DNA of 28,813 bases from an uncultured bacterium (GCA_905214825.1 CAJMNV010000008.1:1-28813), one strand, 5' to 3'. Shown: positions 1 to 8,357, counted from the stretch's first letter. Numbers and translations: made by a program. Notes: a model not told the origin generated them from the sequence alone.

Positions 1-64
1 AACAGGTGTATTTGCATTGTTTCTATTAAACAATTTTTTCGATAATGAAGGAGGATCTTTTTTT

Positions 65-577
65 ATGACAAATTCCCAAAAAACAAAAACACAACAAATC
101 GTTTTCATGGCTGTATTGATTGCCATCAATATTATATTATCCCGTTTTCTTTCCATATCTGCATGGAATTTCAAAATTGGATTTTCTTTTGTACCTGTTG
201 TGATTGCTGCATTATATTTTGGCACATGGCAAGCAGGTATTGTGGCTGGCATGGGTGATTTTATTGGTGCAATGTTATTTCCCATCGCACGGTATTTCCC
301 TGGTTTCACATTGGTTGCCTTTTGCACTGGCATTGCTTATGGCATATTTTTAAATAAAAAGCAAACACTGTCTCGTATTATTTGTGTTGTAATATTGACA
401 GAACTGATTGGTAGTGTACTGCTCAATTCTTTGTGGATTTCTTTGTTATTTGGCTCTCCCTATTGGGCAATCCTACCACCACGTTTGGTACAAGCAGGCG
501 TTATGACAATCGTAAAATGTGTTGTCATTCGTTTGATTGTCAGCTATACCCCTACACTGCGAAAACATACAGCCTAA
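65..577 (+). CDS. ECF transporter S component, FolT-like
   Basis: This is a small, very hydrophobic protein of 170 residues with about five or six predicted membrane segments, the usual size of an energy-coupling-factor S component. Such proteins bind a vitamin in the membrane and are served by a shared EcfA/A'/T module; none of those genes lies in the window. The N-terminal pattern (short polar tail, long helix with ILSRFLSI, then a glycine-rich AGMGDFIGAMLFP segment) resembles the folate-type (FolT) branch, but substrate assignment is inference. An earlier in-frame ATG exists at 17, but the strong GAAGGAGG at about 47-54 sits 10 nt before ATG 65, so 65 is chosen. The first 64 bases show no complete riboswitch; upstream sequence is missing. 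A terminator follows directly. Confidence 0.8.
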   Translation: MTNSQKTKTQQIVFMAVLIAINIILSRFLSISAWNFKIGFSFVPVVIAALYFGTWQAGIVAGMGDFIGAMLFPIARYFPGFTLVAFCTGIAYGIFLNKKQTLSRIICVVILTELIGSVLLNSLWISLLFGSPYWAILPPRLVQAGVMTIVKCVVIRLIVSYTPTLRKHTA

Positions 578-583
578 CACACC

Positions 584-619
584 AAAACCACACTTACGCT
601 CAAAGTGTGGTTTTTTTTC
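584..619 (+). terminator. Intrinsic terminator after the S-component gene
   Basis: A 10-bp perfect stem (AACCACACTT at 586-595 with AAGTGTGGTT at 603-612, extendable by A-T pairs) is followed by a run of T residues to 618. Confidence 0.9.
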
Positions 620-648
620 TGTACAAAACTTGATTTTTTGGCTACAAT
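620..648 (+). promoter_or_regulatory. Candidate promoter for the NYN gene
   Basis: TGTACA at 620-625 and TACAAT at 643-648 are 17 nt apart, right behind the preceding terminator and 35 nt before the start codon. The -35 matches 4 of 6 consensus positions. Confidence 0.4.
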
Positions 649-683
649 AAAATTATCAAAATCATAAAGAAAGGATTATAAAT

Positions 684-1424
684 ATGGATACATTAAAATC
701 AATTGCTGTATTGATTGACGCTGACAACACACAACTAAGCAAAATCGAAAGTGTATTGCATGAATTGTCTGCTTATGGGCGTATCGTTGCCAAAAAAGCA
801 TATGGAAACTGGAAAAAACCCACATTAAAACATTGGGAGAACGAAGTCAAACGCCTTGCCATACGTGCAGAGCAACAGTTTGATTATACTTCTGGTAAAA
901 ACACAACCGATATTGCCATCACCATAGACGCTATGGATATGTTGCATACCAAAATGTATGATTGCTTTGTATTGGTATCTAGTGACAGTGATTTCACACC
1001 GCTTGCCATACGTCTGCGAGAATCTGGTGTACACATCATTGGTGTGGGTGAAAAAAAGACATTGGAAGCATTCCGCAATGCTTGTGATGAATTCATATTC
1101 TTAGAATATTTGGGACATTCCGACACTATATCCGAAATAACCACATATATCGAAAATGTAGAAGAAAACAAACCCCCCACTTCCAATATTGAAGAAATTC
1201 ACTATCTTTTACAAATCGCATCATTCAAATATCAAGATGAAGATGGTTATACAAATGTTTCTTCGGCTGGGTCTTATATTAAGCGTGCAAAACCAGATTT
1301 TGACTCTCGCACATATGGTTACAGCAAATTACCTGAGTTAATAGAAGCATTCCCGGAACTTTATGAAATACATCGTTATAGTGGTAAAGGGACTGTCACA
1401 ATCATTGCTTACAAATGCCGTTGA
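684..1424 (+). CDS. NYN domain (PIN-like RNase) protein with C-terminal OST-HTH/LOTUS domain
   Basis: This 246-residue protein has two modules. Residues 1-145 look like a NYN/LabA-type PIN-fold nuclease domain. The acidic residues expected for a metal site are visible in IDADN near residue 12, in TDIAITIDAMD near residue 75-85 and in SSDSDF near residue 100. Residues about 165-240 (DEDGYTN, SYIKR, PDFD, YGYSKL) match the OST-HTH/LOTUS fold, a small winged helix associated with RNA binding. The combination predicts a cytoplasmic RNA-processing or RNA-decay enzyme, but the substrate is unknown. AAAGGA lies about 9 nt before the ATG. It appears to be transcribed alone from the promoter just upstream. 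Confidence 0.85.
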   Translation: MDTLKSIAVLIDADNTQLSKIESVLHELSAYGRIVAKKAYGNWKKPTLKHWENEVKRLAIRAEQQFDYTSGKNTTDIAITIDAMDMLHTKMYDCFVLVSSDSDFTPLAIRLRESGVHIIGVGEKKTLEAFRNACDEFIFLEYLGHSDTISEITTYIENVEENKPPTSNIEEIHYLLQIASFKYQDEDGYTNVSSAGSYIKRAKPDFDSRTYGYSKLPELIEAFPELYEIHRYSGKGTVTIIAYKCR

Positions 1425-1480
1425 ACATCATTGTCTATCTTTCATATATTGTCAATGCTTAATATTTAGAGGTGAAAAAC

Positions 1481-1927
1481 GTGGAAATAAAACTTGCTAC
1501 AAATTGTGATATAGAACATTGGCTCAAACTTGTTGATAAAGTAAAACAAAATTTCCCTGGATTAGAAACACAACAAGCACTAGATGCACATAAAAATGTC
1601 GTTTTAGATTTTATAAACAAACAATCCGCAATTTGTGCAAAAAAGAATGATTGTATTGTTGGTATACTACTATTTTCAAAAGAAAATCATATGCTCTGTT
1701 TTTTAGCTGTTGATCCGGATAATCGTAGACAGCATATTGCTGAAAAAATGGTATCTTATATGCTTACATTCATGGATTCTACAAAAGATGTTGTTGTTAC
1801 AACATATCGTGAGGGCGTACCAGAAGGAATGGCTGCAAGAGCATTTTATAAGCGGTTCGGCTTTGTTGCAGGAAAACAAACAGAAGAATTTGGAAGTCCT
1901 GTTCAAGAATTTATATTAAAACGATAA
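1481..1927 (+). CDS. GNAT family N-acetyltransferase
   Basis: A 148-residue single-domain protein of the GCN5-related N-acetyltransferase superfamily. It has the central strand (MLCFLAVDPDNRRQHIA at about 70-87) whose R/Q-x-x-G/H-x-A-like turn binds the pyrophosphate of acetyl-CoA, and the late ARAFYKRFGF element typical of motif B. The acceptor substrate cannot be inferred. The start is GTG at 1481, because AGAGGTG at 1467-1474 is correctly spaced for it; the in-frame GTG at 1472 lies inside that ribosome binding site. It is a single gene followed by a terminator. Confidence 0.85.
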   Translation: MEIKLATNCDIEHWLKLVDKVKQNFPGLETQQALDAHKNVVLDFINKQSAICAKKNDCIVGILLFSKENHMLCFLAVDPDNRRQHIAEKMVSYMLTFMDSTKDVVVTTYREGVPEGMAARAFYKRFGFVAGKQTEEFGSPVQEFILKR

Positions 1928-1962
1928 TATAATGCATACTGCATGTTCTAAAACAACATATC

Positions 1963-1996
1963 AAGCAAAGAGCTTTCTGGTTCTTTGCTTTTCTTT
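1963..1996 (+). terminator. Intrinsic terminator after the GNAT gene
   Basis: A 9-bp stem, AAGCAAAGA (1963-1971) with TCTTTGCTT (1982-1990), a 10-nt loop and the T-rich tail TTCTTTT. Confidence 0.75.
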
Positions 1997-2000
1997 TATG

Positions 2001-2031
2001 AAAAAAGAACGGCGTAATCTGCTCTACGCCG
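2001..2031 (-). terminator. Intrinsic terminator after nfo
   Basis: Read on the minus strand, CGGCGTA (2031-2025) pairs with TACGCCG (2016-2010) around an 8-nt loop, then TTCTTTTTT. It lies 60 nt past the nfo stop and back-to-back with the GNAT terminator. Confidence 0.8.
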
Positions 2032-2091
2032 CCTCGTCAAAACCAAAATGTTTCATATTTTTTGGTATTTTCTTTTGATATCGTTTTTCAT

Positions 2092-2922
2092 TTATTTTCG
2101 TAATGATTTTAGCCATGCAATTTCCCTTGCATATCCTTCCAATTCATTCGGGGTTTCCAAATAAAAAGGAACATGGGATAATTTGGGGTGATTGATGATA
2201 CGAGCCAATGCAGAAATACCGATTTCCCCATCATCTAAACAAGCATGTCTGTCTTTGTGACTACCCATATGATTTTTGCTGTCATTCAAATGAATTGCCT
2301 GCAACCGTTGCAAATCAACAATATCATCAAATTCCTGCAACACATCGTCCAAACATTCCACAATATTATATCCTCCATCAAACACATGGCAAGTATCCAT
2401 ACAAACACCAATTTTATCCGATAATTCCACACGGTCTATAATTTGTCGCAGTTCCTCAAAATTCCGTCCCACTTCTGTTCCTTTTCCTGCCATGGTTTCG
2501 AGCAATATTTTTGTATTTGTTTCTGGTTGCAAGACTTTGTTAAGCAAATCTGCAATTTTGATAATCCCCATTTCTACACCTTGTTTCACATGGCTGCCAG
2601 GATGAAAATTATACATTGCCTCAGGCAGATAAGAAAGTCTTTCCAAATCCTCTCGCAATACTTTTTCTGCAAACTCCCGTATTTTATCATCTGCTGCACA
2701 AGGGTTCATGGTATAGGGTGCATGTGCCAACAACTTCCCAAAACCATTTTGTTTGCAAAATGCTCGCAAAGCCTCTATATCCTCTAAATCCAAAGCTTTC
2801 ATACTGCCACCCCTTGGATTTCTTGTAAAAAATTGAAATGTATTTGCCCCAATTTGCAAAGCCATTTTTCCCATTGCCAAATATCCTTTTGCTGATGACA
2901 TATGACATCCGATTGTAAACAT
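2092..2922 (-). CDS. nfo: Endonuclease IV (AP endonuclease)
   Basis: At 276 residues this is a full-length member of the Nfo family, a TIM-barrel enzyme with three zinc ions that nicks DNA 5' of abasic sites in base-excision repair. The metal-ligand blocks are all present in order: LAHAPY (His near 67), YNFHPGSH (His near 106), LLETMAGKG (Glu near 141), CMDTCH (Asp near 175, His near 178), IHLNDSK (His near 212), KDRHACLDDGEIG (Asp/His near 225) and FYLETPNE (Glu near 257). GGAGGAAAATT precedes the ATG. It stands alone on this strand with its own terminator. Functionally it would act after uracil-DNA glycosylase, which is encoded elsewhere in the window. Confidence 0.97.
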   Translation of the reverse strand: MFTIGCHMSSAKGYLAMGKMALQIGANTFQFFTRNPRGGSMKALDLEDIEALRAFCKQNGFGKLLAHAPYTMNPCAADDKIREFAEKVLREDLERLSYLPEAMYNFHPGSHVKQGVEMGIIKIADLLNKVLQPETNTKILLETMAGKGTEVGRNFEELRQIIDRVELSDKIGVCMDTCHVFDGGYNIVECLDDVLQEFDDIVDLQRLQAIHLNDSKNHMGSHKDRHACLDDGEIGISALARIINHPKLSHVPFYLETPNELEGYAREIAWLKSLRK

Positions 2923-3018
2923 AATTTTCCTCCATTTTCTATATACAATATTTTTATCTGTTTTTGATTTTCTCTATTTTATGCAAAACAGATGCTTTTT
3001 GCAATATGGTATCTGTTG

Positions 3019-3048
3019 TTGACAATCCATATTCTTTACTTTTATAAT
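3019..3048 (+). promoter_or_regulatory. SigA-type promoter for the DUF2812 gene
   Basis: Perfect TTGACA (3019-3024) and perfect TATAAT (3043-3048) with an 18-nt spacer, 40 nt before the start codon. Confidence 0.8.
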
Positions 3049-3088
3049 AAAAAAAATATTTCATTTTACAGAAAGTGGAGGAATATTT

Positions 3089-4447
3089 ATGGAAACAAAA
3101 AGAGAATTTCACTTATTTGTACCATTTAAAATCAATCATTGGTTGTCCCATATAGAATATATGGCAAGCCAAGGCTTTACACTATCTAAAATGAACGACT
3201 TTTTTTGGACATATCAAAAAACACCACCCGAAAATCGCACATATACTGCTGTATCCACAGGTAGTATGTTTTATTTCATTGCCCCAAACCCAGAGCAACA
3301 GCAACGTATATCTGAAACATTTCAAAATGATGGCTTTACGCCATCTGTGCAAATACATAACATACAACTTTTCTACACAACAAAACAACAACCTTTTTCA
3401 TTGTCTGCATCATCTGCAAATTACTTAGAAAATACCATGCGTTCTATCAAAAACATGTTATATTTTAACATTGTAGTGTATTTGTTTTTGCTATTGTTTA
3501 TGGGTAGTTTTTTGTTAACTACTTTTTTAAATAATCCATTATATGTACTGACAAATTTATCATCATGCAGTACTTATATCTGTTTTCCAATAGCAATGTT
3601 GGCTTTCATCATACAATATCTTTTGTATATTCCTACTGCCAAAAAAAATATCTCCTGTATACAGTCAGGGCAAAATATCACACAAATACCCACCATACCA
3701 TATAAAATCGCATCTGTTTGTGATAATGTTGCTTACGTTGCACTTATCATTATGATTGGTATATTTTTAATAGATAGACAAACGGAACCTTATAGCAAAA
3801 TGATAATTTTATGTGCTGGAATATTGCCATTTATTTATCTGGGTATTGTTTCTTTATTGCAACACACATTGAAACATCGTTTTTCATCTGAAACCATTAC
3901 AAAATATTCTTTGGCAAGTGTTGCAATCATCGCTTTTTTATTTTTCATCATACAAACTGTTTTTATTTTCAATGACACTTCAGAACCAACCGAAAATGAT
4001 ATCATACGTTATGCAGTGTCAGATAGCCAAAAAACAAATCATGATTTTCCGTTATATATGACAGATTTCATAGACAACACATATGGTATATACACCGTAT
4101 ACCAAACATATCAAGCCTCACCCTTTGTTGCACAATATAAATCCTATCATGATATAGAACATGCAAACAGACCGTATTTACACTATACCATTACAGATGT
4201 GTATGTGCCAATATTTTTCGATATATGCAAAAATTCTCTTGTCTCAGAAGAAATGCACACTATTACAGTAACTGGTTGTGACACTGCCCTTATGGCAAGT
4301 TATGATTATGGTGTATATGTGTATTTGCTCACAAAACATAATCGCATACTATATATTTCTTCTGATATTTTACTTGATACACAACAGTTAGAAATCGCTT
4401 CCAAAAAATTATTTGATTGCAACATCAACTATTTTGTTACTACATAA
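3089..4447 (+). CDS. DUF2812-like multispanning membrane protein
   Basis: This is a 452-residue membrane protein. Residues 1-100 are soluble and resemble the DUF2812 module (a start such as REFHLFVPF followed by WLSHIEYMASQGF, then FWTYQ). Hydrophobic segments lie at about 118-142, 155-182, 205-226, 234-256 and 272-294. The last 150 residues are polar again and probably fold outside or inside the membrane as a separate domain. DUF2812 proteins often accompany PadR-type regulators; no such gene is next to this one. No biochemical function is known to me. The ribosome site GTGGAGG is well placed. The strong upstream promoter and the downstream terminator mark a single-gene unit. Confidence 0.7.
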   Translation: METKREFHLFVPFKINHWLSHIEYMASQGFTLSKMNDFFWTYQKTPPENRTYTAVSTGSMFYFIAPNPEQQQRISETFQNDGFTPSVQIHNIQLFYTTKQQPFSLSASSANYLENTMRSIKNMLYFNIVVYLFLLLFMGSFLLTTFLNNPLYVLTNLSSCSTYICFPIAMLAFIIQYLLYIPTAKKNISCIQSGQNITQIPTIPYKIASVCDNVAYVALIIMIGIFLIDRQTEPYSKMIILCAGILPFIYLGIVSLLQHTLKHRFSSETITKYSLASVAIIAFLFFIIQTVFIFNDTSEPTENDIIRYAVSDSQKTNHDFPLYMTDFIDNTYGIYTVYQTYQASPFVAQYKSYHDIEHANRPYLHYTITDVYVPIFFDICKNSLVSEEMHTITVTGCDTALMASYDYGVYVYLLTKHNRILYISSDILLDTQQLEIASKKLFDCNINYFVTT

Positions 4448-4451
4448 TATA

Positions 4452-4490
4452 AAAAATAGCTTTTGGAATTTTCCAAAAGCTATTTTTATT
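4452..4490. terminator. Bidirectional terminator between the DUF2812 gene and the rsiV-like gene
   Basis: A 16-bp perfect inverted repeat (4453-4468 with 4471-4486) has A residues on the left and T residues on the right, so it ends transcription from both converging genes. Confidence 0.9.
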
Positions 4491-4492
4491 TT

Positions 4493-5329
4493 TTATGATT
4501 TCCAAACACTGTCAGCGATTGTAAATTGTACTGCCCCCATACTACCAGGTGCCACGTCATATTCTCCAAACGCAATCACCAATTCGCCAGCTTCATTCAA
4601 ATAGAAACTTTCATCTCCTGTCAAACCATTAAATCCATCTTCACCAATAAAGTAACTTTTATTTTCATCTTCTTTCATTTGTGCTTCCATCTGTTGTTTG
4701 ATATTGTCACTAATTACCTGCAATTTTGCATCATCATTTACATATTTTTGCAATGTCACTGTTTCTCCTGTTGCTTTATCAATCGTAAATATTTTCACAT
4801 ATTGAGCACCAGACGCTTGTGTAATCAAAGTATTGATACGAATACTTACATAATCTTTTCCATCTGCCACAACTTCATAATCTGATTGCATAGCATAATG
4901 TCCTTCACCGTTTGTTTTTTTCAATTCTGCTTCATATTTTGCAATCAAATCTTTTGCATATGTTTCGATTTCTGCATTGGCTGTCACATTGCCTTCCACT
5001 TTTGGAATGTTGACATCTGCCATCATATTATTTTGTTCATTTGTGTATTTACCAAATGTCATCACTTTTGTAATGCTACCAATCACAGGTAAACCAACCA
5101 TTGCATTTGCTACAACAGGACTTGCATTCACCACAACACCAAATGTCACCACAACCGCTGCTGCGGAAACGCTTAATTTTTTCATATTTTTCATCATCAT
5201 ATTTCTCCTTCTTTCTGTTCTTGCTTTTGCAATACCCATTTCTATACTTTTTTTTGCTGTTTGTGGAACAGGAATTTGCATATATGCATTTTTTTGTTCT
5301 ACCAATGGATTGTCATCGTTTTTTAACAT
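4493..5329 (-). CDS. RsiV-like anti-sigma factor (DUF3298-type extracellular domain)
   Basis: This 278-residue protein has an N-terminal cytoplasmic stretch of about 45 residues, one membrane segment (SVSAAAVVVTFGVVV, about 50-66) and a large extracellular part. The C-terminal motif FYLNEAGELVIAFGEYDVAPG followed by FTIAD is characteristic of the RsiV/DUF3298 family. In Bacillus subtilis, RsiV holds SigV at the membrane and is itself the lysozyme receptor, releasing the sigma factor on proteolysis. The upstream neighbour, 15 nt away, is an ECF sigma factor, which fits exactly. The ATG at 5329 is preferred because AAAGGT is 9 nt before it; the GTG at 5338 would touch that site. Lysozyme as the ligand here is inference. 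Confidence 0.85.
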   Translation of the reverse strand: MLKNDDNPLVEQKNAYMQIPVPQTAKKSIEMGIAKARTERRRNMMMKNMKKLSVSAAAVVVTFGVVVNASPVVANAMVGLPVIGSITKVMTFGKYTNEQNNMMADVNIPKVEGNVTANAEIETYAKDLIAKYEAELKKTNGEGHYAMQSDYEVVADGKDYVSIRINTLITQASGAQYVKIFTIDKATGETVTLQKYVNDDAKLQVISDNIKQQMEAQMKEDENKSYFIGEDGFNGLTGDESFYLNEAGELVIAFGEYDVAPGSMGAVQFTIADSVWKS

Positions 5330-5344
5330 TCTTTTCACACCTTT

Positions 5345-5833
5345 CTATTCTAATTTTTTTCTCATTTTTCGCAATGTCCGATAAAGCCTTACTTTGACAG
5401 TATTCACATTTTCCCTTGTAATTTGTGCAATGTCTTCCAATTTGCAATCCTCAAAATATCGCAACATCACAACCGTTTTATCTTTTGGTGACAACCGCTC
5501 CAATATTTCTTGCAATTCCCATTCAATATGTAGTGATACCACATCTTCACAAACGCCAGCTACCATTTCCAATGTGTCATCTTCCACAGTGGTTTCCCAC
5601 TTCTGTTTTCTGAGAAATTCCAATGCTGTATTGATGACAATACGATACAGCCATGTCGATAAATACAATTCATTTTTCAGATTATCACAATCTTTGACTG
5701 CACGATATGCACTTTCCTGTACAATATCCAATGCATCTTGTTCATTTTGTACATACCCATATGCCAAACGATAAAATTTATCATATTGTTGGAGCAAGCA
5801 GTCTTCCACTTGTTTTTGCCTTTTGGATATCAT
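5345..5833 (-). CDS. ECF RNA polymerase sigma factor, SigV-like
   Basis: A 162-residue sigma-70 family protein of the extracytoplasmic-function type, with region 2 (YDKFYRLAYGYVQNEQDALDIVQE, about 16-39; STWLYRIVINTA near 60-71) and region 4 (LSPKDKTVVMLRYFEDCKLEDIA and a helix-turn-helix to NTVKVRLYRTLRKMR, about 113-157). Regions 1.1 and 3 are missing, as expected for ECF factors. The next gene is its probable anti-sigma factor of RsiV type, so the pair probably directs a cell-envelope response. The promoter upstream has an ECF rather than a SigA shape, which suggests autoregulation. Ribosome site GAGGG lies 8 nt before the ATG. Confidence 0.92.
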   Translation of the reverse strand: MISKRQKQVEDCLLQQYDKFYRLAYGYVQNEQDALDIVQESAYRAVKDCDNLKNELYLSTWLYRIVINTALEFLRKQKWETTVEDDTLEMVAGVCEDVVSLHIEWELQEILERLSPKDKTVVMLRYFEDCKLEDIAQITRENVNTVKVRLYRTLRKMRKKLE

Positions 5834-5876
5834 GATTTTGCCCTCATTTACTTTCTTTATTTTTTGTTTCTGTTTA

Positions 5877-5907
5877 TTAGATGTATGGGTATATCAAAAA
5901 GTTGCAA
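5877..5907 (-). promoter_or_regulatory. ECF-type promoter of the sigma/anti-sigma pair
   Basis: On the minus strand TTGCAAC (5907-5901) is followed after 17 nt by CATCTAA (5883-5877). The AAC-containing -35 with a C-T-AA -10 resembles ECF promoters (TGCAAC/CGTCTAA type), not SigA ones. It lies 44 nt before the sigma gene. Confidence 0.6.
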
Positions 5908-5930
5908 AAAATTTTTAATTTTTTAAAAAC

Positions 5931-5959
5931 TTTACAATCCCACAAAAAAAGTGTAAAAT
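5931..5959 (+). promoter_or_regulatory. SigA-type promoter for the HAD gene
   Basis: TTTACA (5931-5936) and TAAAAT (5954-5959) with a 17-nt spacer, 29 nt before the ATG and divergent from the ECF promoter. Confidence 0.65.
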
Positions 5960-5988
5960 AAGCATAAAAAAAGAAAGTAGGCAATACG

Positions 5989-6642
5989 ATGGCAAAATTT
6001 ACACAAAATATCATATTATTTGATTTAGATGGTACACTGACAGACTCCGCAGAAGGCATTATTCGTTCTGCACAATATATGCAAGAAAAAATGGGGATAC
6101 CCATATGGCAAGCAGCGGATTTGCATTTTATGGTGGGACCACCTTTGCGTGAAAGTTTTCGTGATAGATTTGGCATGAACGAAACACAAATAGAACAAGG
6201 TATTTTATACTTCAGAGAACGGTATTTTTCTGTTGGATTATTTGAAAATGCGGTTTATGATGGCATCAAAGAAACGTTGCAAACATTATGTGATATGGGA
6301 AAACGCCTTGCCGTTGCCACATCGAAACACCAAAGCACAGCATTACGCATTTTAGACCATTTTGGCTTAACCGAATATTTTGAAATCATAGGTGGTGATG
6401 ACAACACATCTGCCCGCAACACAAAAGCAAAAGTCATTGCTTATGTCATGGAAGAAATGCAAGCAGACCCAAAAGACATCATCATGGTGGGTGACCGCAA
6501 ATATGACATCGAAGGGGCACACGAAATGGGGATTTCTGCCATCGGTGTATTATATGGCTATGGTAGTATGGAAGAATTCAATGCTTGTAGTGCAGATGAT
6601 ATTGCAAAAACACCAAAAGATATTGTATCTTTATTTACATAA
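5989..6642 (+). CDS. HAD-superfamily phosphatase (phosphoglycolate phosphatase-like)
   Basis: This 217-residue protein carries the full HAD set. Motif I is FDLDGTLTDS at 11-20 (nucleophile and general acid Asp), motif II is the Ser in VATSKH near 106, the motif III lysine lies near 146, and motif IV is MVGDRKYDIEGA near 165-176 with the acidic metal ligands. The helical cap inserted after motif I (about 20-85) places it with class-I-capped Gph/PpaX-like enzymes that dephosphorylate small metabolites. The real substrate cannot be read from sequence. It is a single gene with its own promoter, ended by a shared terminator. Confidence 0.9.
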   Translation: MAKFTQNIILFDLDGTLTDSAEGIIRSAQYMQEKMGIPIWQAADLHFMVGPPLRESFRDRFGMNETQIEQGILYFRERYFSVGLFENAVYDGIKETLQTLCDMGKRLAVATSKHQSTALRILDHFGLTEYFEIIGGDDNTSARNTKAKVIAYVMEEMQADPKDIIMVGDRKYDIEGAHEMGISAIGVLYGYGSMEEFNACSADDIAKTPKDIVSLFT

Positions 6643-6644
6643 CA

Positions 6645-6676
6645 AAAAAGCAAGAGGAAAATCCTCTTGCTTTTTA
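6645..6676. terminator. Bidirectional terminator between the HAD gene and glyQS
   Basis: AAAAAGCAAGAGGA (6645-6658) and its complement (6662-6675) form a 14-bp stem with a tight loop, with A and T runs on the two sides. Confidence 0.93.
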
Positions 6677-6678
6677 TA

Positions 6679-8064
6679 TTAAAATTCCATTTTCTGTTTC
6701 AAATATGTTACCAATGCAGAAATTGGCATTCTTTCTTGTTCCATGGTATCTCTGTCACGCACTGTTACACAACCATCGTCCACACTTTCAAAATCATATG
6801 TGATACAGAAAGGTGTACCAATTTCATCTTGTCTTCTATAACGTTTGCCAATAGAACCTGTTTCATCATATTCACAATTAAATTCTTTTGCCAGCATTTG
6901 ATATACCTCTGTTGCTTTTTCGCCCAATTTTTTAGACAAAGGCAATACAGCCGCTTTCACAGGTGCCAATGCAGGATGGAAATGCAATACAGTTCTCACA
7001 TCGCCTTCGCCCACTTCTTCTTCATCATATGCTTCACAAAGGAACGCCAATGTCATTCTATCTGCCCCCAATGAAGGCTCAATACAATAAGGAATATATT
7101 TTTTATCTTTTTCCTGATCAAAGTATGTCATATCCTGACCGCTTGTTTCTTGGTGGCATTTCAAATCATAATCGGTTCTATCTGCAATTCCCCACAATTC
7201 GCCCCAACCAAATGGGAAACGATATTCAATATCGGTAGTACCTTTGCTGTAATGGGACAATTCTTCGGGAGAATGGTCTCTCAAACGAATGCTTGTTTCA
7301 GGCATATTCAAGTTTAATAACCATTGTTTGCAATAATTTCTCCAATATTGGAACCATTCCATATCTGTATCAGGTTCACAGAAAAATTCCAGTTCCATTT
7401 GTTCAAATTCTCTAGTACGGAATGTAAAATTACCAGGTGTAATTTCATTACGGAAAGACTTCCCAATCTGCCCAATACCAAAAGGCAATTTTTTACGACT
7501 GCTTCTTTGTACATTTTTGAAATTTACAAAAATACCTTGTGCCGTTTCAGGACGCAGATAAACGGCGTTTTTTGCATCTTCTGTGACACCCTGAAATGTT
7601 TTGAACATCAAATTGAATTGACGAATTTCTGTAAAGTCGTGTGCCCCACAAGAAGGACAACAAATATTGTGTTCGTCCACAAAATTTTTCATCTGTTCAT
7701 TGCTCCAACCATCTACAACCATTTCAGGCATATTGTTGTCTTGAATGAATCCTTCAATCAATTTATCTGCACGAAATCTTTCTTTACATGCTTTACAATC
7801 CATCAAAGGGTCACTAAAACCGCCCACATGTCCAGAAGCAACCCAAGTTTGTGGGTTCATCAATATGGCACAATCCACACCCACATTATAAGGGCTTTCT
7901 TGAATAAATTTTTTCCACCATGCTTTTTTGATATTGTTTTTCAATTCCACACCAATGGGGCCATAATCCCAAGTATTTGCCAAACCACCATAAATTTCAG
8001 AACCAGGATATACAAAACCTCTGTTCTTTGCCAGTGCAACCACTTTTTCCATTGTTTTTTCCAT
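6679..8064 (-). CDS. glyQS: Glycyl-tRNA synthetase, single-chain class II type
   Basis: This 461-residue enzyme charges tRNA-Gly with glycine. It is the dimeric, eukaryote-like single-polypeptide type, not the alpha2beta2 GlyQ/GlyS form. Visible landmarks are the N-terminal VYPGSEIYGGLANTWDYGP, class II motif 2 (GKSFRNEITPG with ARG-binding FRTREFEQMELEFF), motif 3 (SLGADRMTLAFL) and the C-terminal anticodon-binding domain beginning near APVKAAVLPLSKK. The cysteines in DCKACKERF and ICCPSCGAHDF could bind zinc. The open frame extends to 8226, but that part lies inside the T-box leader. The ATG at 8064 follows AAAGGAGG and matches the family start. Expression is controlled by the upstream glycine T-box. 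Confidence 0.97.
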   Translation of the reverse strand: MEKTMEKVVALAKNRGFVYPGSEIYGGLANTWDYGPIGVELKNNIKKAWWKKFIQESPYNVGVDCAILMNPQTWVASGHVGGFSDPLMDCKACKERFRADKLIEGFIQDNNMPEMVVDGWSNEQMKNFVDEHNICCPSCGAHDFTEIRQFNLMFKTFQGVTEDAKNAVYLRPETAQGIFVNFKNVQRSSRKKLPFGIGQIGKSFRNEITPGNFTFRTREFEQMELEFFCEPDTDMEWFQYWRNYCKQWLLNLNMPETSIRLRDHSPEELSHYSKGTTDIEYRFPFGWGELWGIADRTDYDLKCHQETSGQDMTYFDQEKDKKYIPYCIEPSLGADRMTLAFLCEAYDEEEVGEGDVRTVLHFHPALAPVKAAVLPLSKKLGEKATEVYQMLAKEFNCEYDETGSIGKRYRRQDEIGTPFCITYDFESVDDGCVTVRDRDTMEQERMPISALVTYLKQKMEF

Positions 8065-8351
8065 ACAAAAAACCTCCTTTAAACTTGTTTGTGTTATCGA
8101 GGAATACAAGTTTTTTTGTATCAAAAAAGCCTTCCACCCCTCGCCTGTCAAAAAGCAAGGGACGAAAGGCAAAAAGTCTTCCGCGGTTCCACCCTCATTG
8201 ATTTGCATTGGTTTATGCAAACCCACTCTTGTGAAAAATCATACTACTCCAAAGTGCCGTTCTTTGCTTTGCACTGTTATCTTGCACCAAACGATAACTC
8301 TCTGAAAGTCCGCCGCAAATACTCCTCTTTTTCTACGCAGTTATGAACTTG
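8065..8351 (-). promoter_or_regulatory. T-box leader, tRNA-Gly responsive
   Basis: The minus strand carries the canonical T-box AGGGTGGAACCGCGG at 8195-8181, directly before a terminator. Farther upstream a Stem I region is recognisable, with an AGTA element and the context AACGGCAC. The GGC at 8258-8256 is the likely specifier codon for glycine, agreeing with the downstream gene. Uncharged tRNA-Gly would pair with the specifier and with the T-box bulge, favour the antiterminator and allow glyQS transcription. The T-box itself is certain; the exact specifier is inferred from position and context. Confidence 0.95.
8123..8170 (-). terminator. Regulated terminator of the glyQS T-box
   Basis: On the minus strand GCCTTTC-GTCCCT-TGC (from 8170) pairs imperfectly with GC-GAGGGG-TGGAAGGC (to 8129), followed by TTTTTT. 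The GTCCCT part of its 5' arm can instead pair with the AGGG of the T-box, giving the antiterminator. Confidence 0.88.
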
Positions 8352-8357
8352 GTTATC

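Noticed and set aside
1..64. Folate or other vitamin riboswitch before the S-component gene
   Set aside because: Only 64 nt are visible and no conserved aptamer segment could be recognised.
7324..8082. 252-codon plus-strand frame opposite glyQS
   Set aside because: Antisense shadow of a conserved gene; no ribosome site and an implausible composition.
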